This document shows, one piece after another, positions 1 through 9,191 of a stretch of DNA of 64,000 nt; the first letter of the stretch is position 1, and each line of letters begins with the position of its first letter. The DNA comes from Rhizobiales bacterium YIM 77505. Lineage in GTDB: Bacteria; Pseudomonadota; Alphaproteobacteria; Rhizobiales; Beijerinckiaceae. The notes beneath the pieces were generated by a model. It searched no databases and was not told the DNA's origin. It saw nothing but the letters and a program-made list of their open reading frames with translations. The stretch is from the NCBI GenBank assembly GCA_000745135.1, contig JQNH01000001.1:3643501-3707500 (forward strand), in the 5' to 3' direction. The position numbers and the translations under genes were made by a program.

Positions 1-113
<113 letters not shown>

Positions 114-143
114 AGCCACGCGACAACCAAGGGGATCAATCCG

Positions 144-1601
144 ATGACGCTTCGTTTTCTTGCCGCCGGGTTGGCGCTGGCCACCCTCGCCGGCCCAGCC
201 TTCGCGCAGGCGGGCGCGCCAACGCCAGCCAAAGGCGACACGGCCTGGATGCTCGTCGCCACCTGCCTCGTGCTGATGATGTCGGTACCGGGTCTCGCCC
301 TCTTCTACGGCGGCCTCGTGCGCACGAAGAACATGTTGTCCGTATTGACGCAGGTCTTTGCGATCGTGTGCGTGGCCTGCCTGGTCTGGGTGCTCTACGG
401 CTACTCGCTCGCCTTCACCAATGGAGGGAACCTCAACGCCTTCATCGGCGGCTTCGACAAGGCGTTCTTGCGAGGCGTTGATCCGACCACGGTTGCGGCC
501 ACCTTCTCCAATGGGGTGGTCATTCCCGAATATGTCTATCTTTGCTTCCAGATGACCTTCGCCATGATCACGCCGGCGCTGATCGTCGGCGCCTTCGCGG
601 AGCGTATCCGGTTCTCGGCCCTGATTCTCTTCGTGATCCTGTGGCTGACCTTCGTCTACTTCCCGATCGCGCACATGGTCTGGTACTGGGCGGGGCCGGA
701 TGCGATCGGCAGCGCCGCAAAGGCCCTGGCTGAGGCGGGGGACGCGGCGGCCAGGGCGGCGGCCCAGGCGAAGCTCGACGAGGTCAAGGCCGACGCCGGC
801 CTCATCTTCCAATGGGGCGCGCTTGATTTCGCCGGCGGAACGGTCGTTCACATCAACGCCGGCATCGCAGGCCTCGTCGGCTGCCTCATGCTCGGCAAGC
901 GGATCGGCTATGGCCGCGACCTCCTCGCGCCCCATTCGCTCACGATGACCATGATCGGCGCATCGCTCCTGTGGGTCGGCTGGTTCGGCTTCAACGCTGG
1001 CTCCAACCTCGAGGCGAACGGCACGACGGCCCTTGCGATGGTCAACACATTTGTCGCGACCGCAGCGGCGGCGTTGTCGTGGCTCTTCGTGGAATGGGGC
1101 GCGAAGGGCAAGCCGTCCCTTCTGGGTCTCGTCTCGGGCGCCGTCGCCGGCCTCGTCGCCGTGACCCCGGCGTCGGGCTTTGCAGGTCCGATGGGGTCGA
1201 TCGTGCTGGGCCTCGTGGCAGGAGCGGTGTGCTACCTCTTCGTATCGAATGTGAAGAACGCGCTCGGCTACGATGACTCTCTTGATGTGTTCGGGATTCA
1301 CTGTGTGGGCGGCATCATCGGCGCCATCGCGACCGGCATTCTGGTCAATCCGGCTCTCGGGGGCGCCGGAGCGGGCGACTACGAGTCGAAACCCGGTGAG
1401 ATGGCCATCGCCGCATACGAATTCGGGCCTGCCGTCTGGGCGCAGATCAAAGCCGTCCTGCTGACGCTCGTCTGGTCGGGTGTCGGCTCGGCGATTCTTT
1501 ACAAGGTCGTCGACGTGGTGATCGGCCTACGCGTCACGTCCGATGAGGAACGCGAGGGCCTCGACCTCGCCGATCACGGCGAGCGCGCCTACAACTACTG
1601 A
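144..1601 (+). CDS. amtB: Ammonium transporter AmtB
   Basis: This is a 485-residue ammonium channel of the Amt/Mep/Rh family in the inner membrane. It starts with a cleavable signal peptide (likely cut AFA|Q after residue 21), as in other Gram-negative AmtB precursors, and then has about eleven hydrophobic segments. The pore twin histidines are visible as H236 in DFAGGTVVHINAG and H386 in DVFGIHCVGG. The conserved stretch AMITPALIVGAFAERI is intact. It follows the PII gene by 30 bp with an AAGGGG ribosome site, so both are probably co-transcribed under nitrogen control, with GlnK binding the cytoplasmic face. The C-terminal tail ends about 50 residues after the last membrane span. A strong terminator follows. 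Confidence 0.97.
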   Translation: MTLRFLAAGLALATLAGPAFAQAGAPTPAKGDTAWMLVATCLVLMMSVPGLALFYGGLVRTKNMLSVLTQVFAIVCVACLVWVLYGYSLAFTNGGNLNAFIGGFDKAFLRGVDPTTVAATFSNGVVIPEYVYLCFQMTFAMITPALIVGAFAERIRFSALILFVILWLTFVYFPIAHMVWYWAGPDAIGSAAKALAEAGDAAARAAAQAKLDEVKADAGLIFQWGALDFAGGTVVHINAGIAGLVGCLMLGKRIGYGRDLLAPHSLTMTMIGASLLWVGWFGFNAGSNLEANGTTALAMVNTFVATAAAALSWLFVEWGAKGKPSLLGLVSGAVAGLVAVTPASGFAGPMGSIVLGLVAGAVCYLFVSNVKNALGYDDSLDVFGIHCVGGIIGAIATGILVNPALGGAGAGDYESKPGEMAIAAYEFGPAVWAQIKAVLLTLVWSGVGSAILYKVVDVVIGLRVTSDEEREGLDLADHGERAYNY

Positions 1602-1626
1602 CGCCGGACCATCCGACGACGAGGCG

Positions 1627-1659
1627 AGCCCCAGCCTATACGGCTGGGGCTTCTTCTTT
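1627..1659 (+). terminator. Rho-independent terminator after amtB
   Basis: A perfect 10-bp stem, AGCCCCAGCC (1627-1636) and GGCTGGGGCT (1642-1651), closes a 5-nt loop and is followed by the T-rich stretch TCTTCTTT. It begins 25 bp after the amtB stop and ends the glnK-amtB transcript before ftsK. Confidence 0.88.
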
Positions 1660-1724
1660 GGTCACGTCATTCTGCGGCCGCTCCTCTGCCGTTCGGAGCG
1701 GGGCTAGGGAGCAACAGGCGTCAA

Positions 1725-1743
1725 GGTTAATCCGCGCTTAACC
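1725..1743 (+). promoter_or_regulatory. CtrA-type binding site upstream of ftsK
   Basis: The core at 1727-1741 reads TTAATCCGCGCTTAA, an exact TTAA-N7-TTAA match to the CtrA full site of alphaproteobacteria, extended to a 6-bp inverted repeat GGTTAA/TTAACC. TTAA is rare in this GC-rich DNA, so a correctly spaced pair is unlikely by chance. It lies about 50 bp upstream of the ftsK start, in promoter range. CtrA activates or represses cell-division genes in Caulobacter; control of ftsK here is inference. Confidence 0.65.
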
Positions 1744-1791
1744 GCGCGCCTCTAGGGTCGGCCGCAACACCCTCGCGCTTCTGCCGGACCG

Positions 1792-4323
1792 ATGCGCACG
1801 ATCCGCCGTTCCTCGTCGCCTTTTGACCAACTGCCCGAGGCTCTGCGCGCCTTCCTGGCGAGGCGTGCGGCTGAAGCCCTCGGGCTCGGCCTCATGGCGC
1901 TGGCCGGGGCGGTCGCCGCCGCACTCGCCACATGGTCGGTCGATGATCCGAGCCTCAACCACGCGACCGACGCTCCCGTTCGCAACCTCCTCGGGGCGCC
2001 TGGCGCCATCATCGCCGACCTGTCCATGCAGCTCTTGGGACTGGGCTCCGTGATGCTTCTCACGCCTGTCGCGGTATGGGGCTGGCAGCTTCTGCGCCGC
2101 CGCCGGATCGAGCGGCTGCATTTGAGGCTGGCGCTCTGGGTCGCGGGCTCCGGGGCCGCGACAGCCGTTGCCAGCGCGCTCCCCTCAACGACGCGGTGGC
2201 CCCTGCCGACCGGCCTTGGCGGGGTGGTCGGGGATGCGCTGCTTGGCGCCGTCAAGACCGTGCTCGGGGTTGCGAGCGACACGGGCGCAGCCCTGATCGG
2301 CTTTGCTTTCGCTGCCGTGGCGATCCTCACCATCACCGCCGCCTGCGGGTTTGGCATCGCCGAGGACGCGACATCGGAAGAGGATGCCGAGCCTCAGCCC
2401 GGACGAAGCGGGCGCGATCAAGACGATCAGCTCGACGAGGAGCCGGGCTGGGGCATCGTTTCCTTAGGCGCCCTCGCGCACGCTCTCATGAGCATCAGCG
2501 CCGCAATCCGCCGCCGGCTGAGCGCGTGGCGCGAAGACCGGGAGCCGCGCCTCGCCTATGTCGCGGCGCCGACCGCCCGCCGTGAGCCGGTATTCGATCG
2601 GCCGCCCGCGCGCGCCGCCCGCCCAGCTCCGTCGCCAGCGGAAGAGCCCGACGAGCCCGCTGATGAGCCGGTCACTCGCGGGCGAGCGGCGGCAGAAGAA
2701 CCCGCTCGGAGAGTCACACCGCCTGCACCGGCGCCGAAGCCCGGCCGGCGTCTTCAGCGCGACGCGCAGCCTTCGCTGCTGGACGGCGACAGCTATCAAC
2801 TTCCCGCGCTGCAGATGCTCGCCGAACCCAAGCGCGCGGTGAGCACGGTTTCCGCGGAGGCTCTCGAACAGAACGCCACCCTGCTCGAATCCACGCTCGA
2901 GGATTTTGGCGTGCGGGGAGAGATCATCAACGTGCGACCGGGACCGGTCGTCACGCTCTACGAGCTCGAGCCCGCGCCCGGCACGAAGTCCTCGCGGGTG
3001 ATCTCGCTGGCCGACGACATTGCGCGCTCGATGAGCGCCGTCTCCGCCCGCGTGGCCGTGGTGCCCGGCCGAAACGCCATCGGCATCGAGCTGCCGAACG
3101 CGAAACGCGAGACCGTGTATCTGCGCGAGCTCCTCGCAAGCAAAGATTTCGAGGACACCAAGCACAAGCTCGCCCTGTGCCTCGGCAAGACCATCGGCGG
3201 CGAGCCGGTCATTGCCGATCTTGCCCGCATGCCGCATCTGCTTGTCGCCGGCACCACCGGCTCGGGCAAGTCGGTGGCGATCAACACCATGATCCTGTCC
3301 CTCGTCTACCGGCTCAGGCCCGACGAGTGCCGGCTGATCATGGTCGATCCCAAGATGCTCGAGCTCTCCGTCTATGACGGCATCCCCCACCTCCTCTCGC
3401 CTGTAGTGACGGATCCGAAGAAGGCCGTGATCGCCCTCAAATGGGCCGTGCGCGAGATGGAGGAGCGCTACAAGAAGATGTCGAAGCTCGGCGTGCGCAA
3501 TATCGACGGCTTCAATGCGCGTGTCGCCGAGGCGAAGGCGAAGGGCGAGATCATCACCCGCACCGTGCAGACCGGTTTCGACAAGGAGACCGGCGAGGCC
3601 ATCTACGAGGACGAGATCATGGATCTCGATCCCCTGCCCTATATCGTCGTCATCGTCGACGAGATGGCCGACCTCATGATGGTGGCCGGGAAGGACATCG
3701 AGGGTGCCATTCAGCGCCTCGCCCAGATGGCGCGCGCCGCCGGCATCCACGTCATCCTCGCCACCCAGCGCCCCTCCGTCGACGTCATCACCGGCACCAT
3801 CAAGGCCAACTTCCCGACCCGCATCTCCTTCCAGGTCACCTCCAAGATCGACAGCCGCACCATCCTGGGCGAGATGGGCGCCGAGCAGCTCCTGGGCCAA
3901 GGCGACATGCTCTACATGGCCGGCGGCGGCCGCATCACCCGCGTCCACGGACCCTTCGTGTCCGATGCGGAGGTGGAGAAGGTGGTGGCGCATCTCAAGC
4001 GGCAAGGTCGGCCGGCCTATCTGGAGGCGGTGACCGCCGAGGATGCGGACGAGGTCGGCGCGGGCAGCGATACGCCGGTGTTCGACAAGGGCGAGTTCGG
4101 CGAGCCGGGAGGCGATCTCTACGACCAAGCGGTCGCGATCGTGCTGCGCGACAAGAAGGCCTCCACCTCCTATATCCAGCGCCGGCTGCAGATCGGATAC
4201 AACCGCGCCGCCTCCCTCATGGAGCGGATGGAAAAGGAGGGGATCGTCGGTCCCGCGAACCACGCCGGCAAACGCGAGATCCTGATCGAGACCGCCGGCA
4301 GCGGCATGGGGGAGGACGACTGA
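1792..4323 (+). CDS. ftsK: DNA translocase FtsK
   Basis: This 843-residue protein is a septum-anchored, hexameric ATP-driven DNA pump that clears and orients the chromosome terminus at division. About four hydrophobic segments fall in residues 25-190, followed by a Pro/Arg/Glu-rich linker to about residue 340. The motor then shows Walker A GTTGSGKS at 487-494 and Walker B ending VIVDE with D623-E624, with the FtsK/SpoIIIE signature around [11 protein letters not shown]. The C-terminal gamma winged helix (about 775-840, [14 protein letters not shown]) would read KOPS sequences. The linker is short compared with E. coli FtsK but normal for alphaproteobacteria. A CtrA-type site precedes it. The ATG at 1792 is the first good start; the ribosome site is weak. 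Confidence 0.97.
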   Translation: MRTIRRSSSPFDQLPEALRAFLARRAAEALGLGLMALAGAVAAALATWSVDDPSLNHATDAPVRNLLGAPGAIIADLSMQLLGLGSVMLLTPVAVWGWQLLRRRRIERLHLRLALWVAGSGAATAVASALPSTTRWPLPTGLGGVVGDALLGAVKTVLGVASDTGAALIGFAFAAVAILTITAACGFGIAEDATSEEDAEPQPGRSGRDQDDQLDEEPGWGIVSLGALAHALMSISAAIRRRLSAWREDREPRLAYVAAPTARREPVFDRPPARAARPAPSPAEEPDEPADEPVTRGRAAAEEPARRVTPPAPAPKPGRRLQRDAQPSLLDGDSYQLPALQMLAEPKRAVSTVSAEALEQNATLLESTLEDFGVRGEIINVRPGPVVTLYELEPAPGTKSSRVISLADDIARSMSAVSARVAVVPGRNAIGIELPNAKRETVYLRELLASKDFEDTKHKLALCLGKTIGGEPVIADLARMPHLLVAGTTGSGKSVAINTMILSLVYRLRPDECRLIMVDPKMLELSVYDGIPHLLSPVVTDPKKAVIALKWAVREMEERYKKMSKLGVRNIDGFNARVAEAKAKGEIITRTVQTGFDKETGEAIYEDEIMDLDPLPYIVVIVDEMADLMMVAGKDIEGAIQRLAQMARAAGIHVILATQRPSVDVITGTIKANFPTRISFQVTSKIDSRTILGEMGAEQLLGQGDMLYMAGGGRITRVHGPFVSDAEVEKVVAHLKRQGRPAYLEAVTAEDADEVGAGSDTPVFDKGEFGEPGGDLYDQAVAIVLRDKKASTSYIQRRLQIGYNRAASLMERMEKEGIVGPANHAGKREILIETAGSGMGEDD

Positions 4324-4498
4324 GGGGAGCAGCGAAGGAAACCCTCGGCCTGGACGGCGCCCTGCTCCTTACGGCGTTGAACGGCTCGAGCCGGAGCGTC
4401 CCGGAACCTTGCGCGCGGCCAAGCGTCGTCAATTCGCCACAAGGAGAGGTTAGCCGGACCGGCGCGGCCGGTCTTCCGTGCGAAGGAGTTTCGGACAT

Positions 4499-5398
4499 AT
4501 GAGCCGTTGCGCTTGGCTCCGCTGCGCTTGGGTCCTCAGCCTCGCCGTCCTGGCCGGGACGGCGCTGTCCTCGCCTGCGCATGCGCAGAGCTGGTTCGAC
4601 AAGCTCCTTTCGGGCGAGGCCTTCAAGCCGGCCCGTGCGGCAACCCAGCCCGATGGCGCCGTCGGCGGCATGCCGGCCACAGCCATCTTGCCGCCGCGAC
4701 GGCCCGCCTCCCTCGGAAAAGAAGCACTGCCCAACGGGGCCGCTGCCGCCTCATCGGCCCCGCCGAGCACTGCGGCGCAGCCGCTCCAGCCCATCGTCAC
4801 CGCTGCCGCCCCGAGCGCAGCGCCCGCCCATGAGCCATCCCTTCCTCTCACCGAGGCTCAGATCGTCGCGAAGGCCAATGCCTATTTCAACGGCATTTCA
4901 ACCCTCGTGGGGGATTTCGTTCAGACCGGCGGCGACGGACGACGGCTCACCGGCAAACTCTATTTGCAACGCCCCGGGAAAATCCGGTTCGAATACGATT
5001 CGCCGGCGACGATCGAGGTCATCGCCGATGGGTCCTCGGTGGCGGTGCGCGACCGCAAGCTCGCCACCCAGGACCTCTACTCGATCTCGCAGACGCCGCT
5101 GAAGTTCCTGCTGCGCGAGCGCGTCAATCTCGGCCAGGACATTCGGGTCGTCAGCGCCTCAAGCGAACCGGAGGGCGTTCGACTGACCGTGGAGGACAAG
5201 TCGACCCTCGGCGGCACGTCCAAGATCACGCTGTTCTTCGATCCGAAGCTCGAGGCGCTGCAGAGCTGGCGCATCGTCGATCCGCAGGGCTTTACGACGA
5301 TGGTGTCGTTGTCGAATCTCGAACGCAATCGCCGCGTCGACAACAGGCTGTTCGTCATCAATTACGAGCGATCCTTCGGCGAAGGCTCGAACCGCTAG
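4499..5398 (+). CDS. lolA: Outer-membrane lipoprotein carrier protein LolA
   Basis: This is a periplasmic LolA-family chaperone that takes lipoproteins from LolCDE to the outer membrane. I chose ATG 4499 because GAAGGAG at 4482-4488 lies 10 nt upstream; an earlier in-frame start at 4478 has no such site. The 299-residue product has a signal peptide (cut AHA|Q after residue 29), then an Ala/Pro-rich linker to about residue 115, then the LolA fold (about 118-299: AYFNGISTLVGDFVQT, then GKIRFEYDSP and the antiparallel sheet). Classical LolA is near 180-200 residues mature, so the linker is an extension. It follows ftsK by 175 bp, a common alphaproteobacterial order. Confidence 0.92.
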   Translation: MSRCAWLRCAWVLSLAVLAGTALSSPAHAQSWFDKLLSGEAFKPARAATQPDGAVGGMPATAILPPRRPASLGKEALPNGAAAASSAPPSTAAQPLQPIVTAAAPSAAPAHEPSLPLTEAQIVAKANAYFNGISTLVGDFVQTGGDGRRLTGKLYLQRPGKIRFEYDSPATIEVIADGSSVAVRDRKLATQDLYSISQTPLKFLLRERVNLGQDIRVVSASSEPEGVRLTVEDKSTLGGTSKITLFFDPKLEALQSWRIVDPQGFTTMVSLSNLERNRRVDNRLFVINYERSFGEGSNR

Positions 5399-5539
5399 CG
5401 CCTGCGGCGAAAGTGGCACCGCATCGCGACCCAGACCCCTGACATGCATCGCGGCGGTTGATCTGGCGGCATCCTCGTGCTCAGGACAGCCAGAGCGGCT
5501 CGGTCGAACCGAGCCCTCGGCAGGCTGCGGGACATCAAC

Positions 5540-6355
5540 GTGCGTCTCACCATCACGACCTGGAACGTCAACTCGGTGCGGCTGCGCCTCGATCAGGTCT
5601 GTCGTTTCCTGCGCGACGTCCAGCCGGACGTCCTGTGTCTGCAGGAGACGAAATGCCCGGAGGACCGGTTTCCCCTCAAGGAATGGCGATCCCTCGGCTA
5701 CGAAGCGGTCGTTCATTGCGGTCAAAAAGGGTACAACGGCGTTGCGATCCTTTCCCGCTTTCCCTTCTCGGCCACGGACGGCTTCGAATTCTGCGAGCGC
5801 CGCGATGCACGGCATGTCTCGGTGACGCTCGGCCCCGAAGCCGGAGCGGCGTCGGGGTTTGTCATCCACAATTTCTACGTTCCCGCGGGCGGCGACGTGC
5901 CCGATCCGGATCTCAACCCGAAATTCGCGCACAAACTCTCATTTCTCGCCGAGATGCGCGCCTGGGGCGATCGCGCCGCCCCGACACGCTCGCCGGCCAT
6001 TCTCGTGGGCGATCTCAATGTGGCGCCGCTCGAGCATGATGTGTGGTCGCACAAGCAGCTCCTCGACGTGGTGAGTCATACGCCGGTCGAGACCGAAGCT
6101 CTCGAGACCCTGCGGCAAGAGGCAGGGTGGATCGACGGTGCAAGGCACCTCAGGCCGGAGCCTGAGAAAATCTATACATGGTGGAGCTATCGCGCCGCGG
6201 ATTGGCAGCTGTCGAACCGAGGTCGCCGCCTTGATCATATCTGGCTCTCGCCCGATCTGGCGTCGACGTTGCGCGCGGTGGATGTGGCGCGAGAGACTCG
6301 CGGCTGGCCTCGCCCCTCGGATCACGTCCCGGTGACCGCCGTCCTCGACCTTTGA
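5540..6355 (+). CDS. xth: Exodeoxyribonuclease III family AP endonuclease
   Basis: This endonuclease/exonuclease/phosphatase-family enzyme should cleave DNA at abasic sites and remove 3' blocks in base excision repair. Family motifs are intact: TTWNVNSVRLRL at the N-terminus, the metal-binding LQETKC, the GYNGVAILSR loop, VGDLNVAP and the terminal SDHVPV. I chose GTG 5540, giving 271 residues starting VRLTITTWN, because family members start there. Another GTG at 5477 would add 21 basic residues that match nothing expected. Neither start has a strong ribosome site. It lies 141 bp after lolA and converges with the next gene. Confidence 0.92.
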   Translation: MRLTITTWNVNSVRLRLDQVCRFLRDVQPDVLCLQETKCPEDRFPLKEWRSLGYEAVVHCGQKGYNGVAILSRFPFSATDGFEFCERRDARHVSVTLGPEAGAASGFVIHNFYVPAGGDVPDPDLNPKFAHKLSFLAEMRAWGDRAAPTRSPAILVGDLNVAPLEHDVWSHKQLLDVVSHTPVETEALETLRQEAGWIDGARHLRPEPEKIYTWWSYRAADWQLSNRGRRLDHIWLSPDLASTLRAVDVARETRGWPRPSDHVPVTAVLDL

Positions 6356-6371
6356 GGAAGGGGTCGCTGTC

Positions 6372-6851
6372 TCAAGCCGAGGACCGGCGCGGTCGCGACC
6401 CCTCGATCGCACCCAGCCGTTTGCGGACCCGCTCGAGCCCACCGCTGAGGGTCGAAAGCTCGATCGCCAAGGCGCCGTGAATGGCCTGGGCAGAGGTCGG
6501 GAATTCCTCGAGGACGCGACGCATCAAGGTCGGCGAGATCCGCAGCACGCCGGACGGCTCGCGGGCGGTCGCCGTCGCGGCTCGCGTCGTGCGAGCGAAG
6601 AGCGCCGTCTGCCCAATGAGGGCACCAGGCTCGGCGAGAAACGGCGGCACGCCCTGCTCTCCCTCCACGACGATGAGACCGTTCGTGACCACATATCCGC
6701 CGTCGGAGCGGTCGCCCTTCTTGAACAGCGTCTCGCCTCGGCGGAGCACGCGATGCTCGGCGGCGAAGGCAATGAGGCGCAACGCCCCCTGCTCCATCAG
6801 ATTGAGCAGAGGCGCTCGGGCGAGGATTGCAATGTCGTCTTCGAGCGCCAT
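6372..6851 (-). CDS. Cyclic nucleotide-binding domain protein, no DNA-binding domain
   Basis: This 159-residue protein is almost entirely a CRP-like beta-roll (about residues 10-135). It contains RGETLFKKGDRSDGGYVVTN, a typical first strand pair, and a phosphate-binding cassette-like segment GALIGQTALFARTTRAAT. The Glu that normally binds the ribose in this cassette appears replaced by Gln, while the Arg that binds phosphate is kept, so cAMP binding is uncertain. No helix-turn-helix or enzyme domain follows; the last 25 residues are a short charged helix. It lies 22 bp downstream of a response regulator gene on the same strand, and both may form one transcript. I do not know its partner. Confidence 0.8.
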   Translation of the reverse strand: MALEDDIAILARAPLLNLMEQGALRLIAFAAEHRVLRRGETLFKKGDRSDGGYVVTNGLIVVEGEQGVPPFLAEPGALIGQTALFARTTRAATATAREPSGVLRISPTLMRRVLEEFPTSAQAIHGALAIELSTLSGGLERVRKRLGAIEGSRPRRSSA

Positions 6852-6873
6852 GCGTGCCTTCTTCCGTGAAGTC

Positions 6874-7560
6874 TCAAGGCAGGAGCTTGTAGCCGCCGGG
6901 CTCGGTGACGAGGATCCGCGCGTTCGAAGGGTTCGCTTCGATCTTCTGGCGCAGGCGGTAGATGTGAGTCTCGAGCGTGTGGGTGGTGACGTTGGCGTTG
7001 TAGCCCCAGACCTGGGCGAGCAGCACGTCCCGGCTCACCACCTTCTGGCCCGCGCGGTAAAGGAAACGCAGGATCGCGGTTTCTTTTTCGGTCAGCTTGA
7101 GCTTGGAGCCCTTCTCATTGACCAGGAGCTTCGCGCCAGGTCGAAAAGTGTAGGGGCCGATTTGAAAGACGGCGTCCTCGCTTGCCTCGTATTGGCGAAG
7201 ATGGGCCCGGACGCGGGCGAGGAGCACCGCGAACTTGAACGGCTTGGCCACGTAGTCGTTCGCTCCCGCCTCGAGACCAAGGACCGTGTCCGCGTCGGAG
7301 GCCTGCGCCGTCAGCATCAGGATGGGGCTGCGGAAGCCGTTGCGCCGCATGAGCTTGACGGCCTCGCGCCCGTCCATGTCCGGCAGGCCGACATCGATGA
7401 TCGCAAGGTCGATCCGCTCGCTGGCCGCCTTGCTGATCGCCTCGCCGGCGGTTCCAGCGGACAGCACCTCGAACTCGTTGTAGAGGGCGAGTTGCTCCGC
7501 CAGCGTGTCCCGAAGGTCATTGTCGTCGTCCACGAGGAGAAGCCGGTGCGCATTCGACAT
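6874..7560 (-). CDS. OmpR/PhoB-family two-component response regulator
   Basis: This 228-residue regulator has a receiver domain with the acidic pocket D11-D13, phospho-acceptor D56 in IIDVGLPDMDG, T/S switch LTAQA and the conserved Lys in VAKPF. A C-terminal winged helix (about 135-225, ending TEPGGYKLLP) follows. I chose ATG 7560 (MSNAHRLLLVDDD) because the receiver begins there and a GAGAGGGTGAG stretch precedes it; the longer form from 7635 adds 25 residues of no known use. The N-terminal pattern (LRDTLAEQLALYNEFEV) recalls the envelope regulator CenR of alphaproteobacteria. That identity is a guess from memory. No sensor kinase is adjacent, and a divergent L,D-transpeptidase suggests cell-wall control. 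Confidence 0.92.
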   Translation of the reverse strand: MSNAHRLLLVDDDNDLRDTLAEQLALYNEFEVLSAGTAGEAISKAASERIDLAIIDVGLPDMDGREAVKLMRRNGFRSPILMLTAQASDADTVLGLEAGANDYVAKPFKFAVLLARVRAHLRQYEASEDAVFQIGPYTFRPGAKLLVNEKGSKLKLTEKETAILRFLYRAGQKVVSRDVLLAQVWGYNANVTTHTLETHIYRLRQKIEANPSNARILVTEPGGYKLLP

Positions 7561-7742
7561 CGAGCCGCTCACCCTCTCGCCAGACCAGCTGTCCGCGAAG
7601 CCTTCCGAGGCGACCTTCGCCGCCTGCTTTCGCATTTTACGTTAGTCATTCGAGACCTCTCAACAAGGGTCGCAGTCCAGCCGTCCACTGCAGCCTGGAA
7701 GGGCAATTCTGTTCGGTGGGCGGGGAGGTATACACCTTTGCC

Positions 7743-8273
7743 ATGAAACGGACGACCGTCGACGTCATTCGAGTTTATCGGAACCCGCTCGATCACCGGA
7801 GGGGCAGAGTCGAGGCGGGCAACCTCACTCTGCCCTGTGCGCTGGGGCGCACGGGAACGACCCGGCGCAAGCGCGAAGGTGACGGGGGAACCCCTGTCGG
7901 GCGCTTTGCGATCCTGCAGGCCTTCTACCGGCCTGACCGCGTGACCCGGCCGCGGACGCATCTGCCCCTTGCGCCGCTCTCGCCGCAGGACGGTTGGTGC
8001 GATGACCCGAACGACCGGGCGTACAACCGGCCGGTCCGGCTGCCCTATCCGGCGAGCCACGAGCCCATGTGGCGCGACGATCACGTGTATGATGTGGTGC
8101 TTGATCTCGCCTGGAATCGCGGCCCCGTTCAGCGGGGCCGGGGCAGCGCCATCTTCCTTCACCTCGCGCGGTCTCGTTTCGAGCCGACGCAAGGCTGTAT
8201 CGCCGTGGATCGCCGGATGATCATCCGGCTCTTGGAGCGGATCGGGCCGAAAACCCGGATCGAGATCCGATAG
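7743..8273 (+). CDS. L,D-transpeptidase (YkuD) family protein
   Basis: This 176-residue protein carries a YkuD-type catalytic domain that would act on peptidoglycan tetrapeptide stems. The active-site region reads IFLHLARSRFEPTQGCIAV, with the catalytic Cys in QGC and the upstream His in FLH. The common SHGC is TQGC here, which several short alphaproteobacterial members share. I see no N-terminal signal peptide or membrane segment, so export is unexplained. I chose ATG 7743 over GTG 7716; GGGGAGG sits 14 nt upstream, which is long. It is divergent from the response regulator, with starts 182 bp apart. Confidence 0.85.
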   Translation: MKRTTVDVIRVYRNPLDHRRGRVEAGNLTLPCALGRTGTTRRKREGDGGTPVGRFAILQAFYRPDRVTRPRTHLPLAPLSPQDGWCDDPNDRAYNRPVRLPYPASHEPMWRDDHVYDVVLDLAWNRGPVQRGRGSAIFLHLARSRFEPTQGCIAVDRRMIIRLLERIGPKTRIEIR

Positions 8274-8423
8274 CCCTTCAGGACAGAGCCGCTGCGCGGC
8301 GAGTTGTTGCCCTTCCTCCCGGACTGGCTTCCACTCCGCTGCGCTCCTCTCCGGCTTCCGGGAGAAGGCGGGCTCGCCGGGCAGGTTCGGCGGTCGATCG
8401 ATCCTGAAAGAGGGCTGTAGATC

Positions 8424-8450
8424 CCGGGCGCGGCCTGCAGTCGCGCCCGG
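8424..8450. repeat. Extragenic hairpin repeat (CCGGGCGCG stem)
   Basis: A perfect 9-bp inverted repeat, CCGGGCGCG (8424-8432) and CGCGCCCGG (8442-8450), with a 9-nt loop lies in the 243-bp gap between two converging genes. It is followed by ATGACG. A similar stem followed by ATGACG occurs at 42379-42408. It looks like a dispersed extragenic element and could also end both converging transcripts, though no T-run follows. Confidence 0.5.
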
Positions 8451-8516
8451 ATGACGGGCGGCATAGCGACAGTCAAGCCTTCGTATGGCGATGCAGCACA
8501 CCGAAGACGGAGCCGG

Positions 8517-9191
8517 TCAGGCCCGCTCGCCGAAGATGGCGCTGCCGATCCGCACGTAAGTGGCGCCGAGTTGGATCGCAGCTTCGAAATCTGCGCTCAT
8601 GCCCATCGAGAGCTCTCTCAGGCCGTTCCGGGCCGCGATCTTGGCGAGCAAGGCGAAGTGAGGCGAGGGCGGCTCGTCGACCGGCGGAATGCACATCAGT
8701 CCTTCGATCGGGAGCCCGAATCCTTCACGGCAGAGGGCAATGAAGCCATCAGCCTCCGACGGACTGACGCCGCCCTTCTGCGGCTCCTCGCCGGTATTCA
8801 CCTGCACGAACAAGCGCGGCGAGCGCCCGATCTTGGCCACTTCCTTCGCGAGTTCCCGCACCAGCGACTCGCGATCGACCGTGTGGATTGCGTCGAACAG
8901 ACGCACGGCGTCCTTGGCCTTGTTCGACTGGAGGGGACCGATGAGATGCAGTCGCACATCTGGAAAGGCCTCGCGCAGGCGAGGCCACTTGGCCTTGGCC
9001 TCCTGGACATAGTTCTCTCCAAAGACGCGCTGGCCGGCCTCAAGGGCCGGGAGGATCGCCTCGGCCGGGAACGTCTTGCAAACGGCGATGAGCGTCACGT
9101 CGGCCGGGTTGCGCCCGACATCGCGGGCGGCACGGGCGATCGAGGCGCGGACCTCGGCCAAGCGGGACGCGACATCGGTCGGACAGGGCAT
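8517..9191 (-). CDS. yggS: Pyridoxal phosphate homeostasis protein, YggS family
   Basis: This 224-residue protein is a single-domain alanine-racemase-like barrel that binds pyridoxal 5'-phosphate and buffers its cellular level. The PLP lysine is K39 in LIAVCKTFPAEAI. Other family marks are FGENYVQEAKAKW, HLIGPLQSNK, VQVNTGEEPQKGG, LSMGMSADFEAAI and VRIGSAIFG. Length and start are standard. It is divergent from leuS with a 140-bp spacer that must hold both promoters, a common arrangement in Hyphomicrobiales. Confidence 0.95.
   Translation of the reverse strand: MPCPTDVASRLAEVRASIARAARDVGRNPADVTLIAVCKTFPAEAILPALEAGQRVFGENYVQEAKAKWPRLREAFPDVRLHLIGPLQSNKAKDAVRLFDAIHTVDRESLVRELAKEVAKIGRSPRLFVQVNTGEEPQKGGVSPSEADGFIALCREGFGLPIEGLMCIPPVDEPPSPHFALLAKIAARNGLRELSMGMSADFEAAIQLGATYVRIGSAIFGERA

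Noticed and set aside
2464-4263. 599-codon open frame antisense to ftsK
   Set aside because: It is a shadow of ftsK in GC-rich DNA. The translation has no motif and is rich in His, Asp and Gly, while ftsK on the other strand carries all expected motifs.
6481-7746. 421-codon plus-strand frame opposite the cNMP and response-regulator genes
   Set aside because: Antisense shadow; the minus strand has clear receiver and winged-helix domains.
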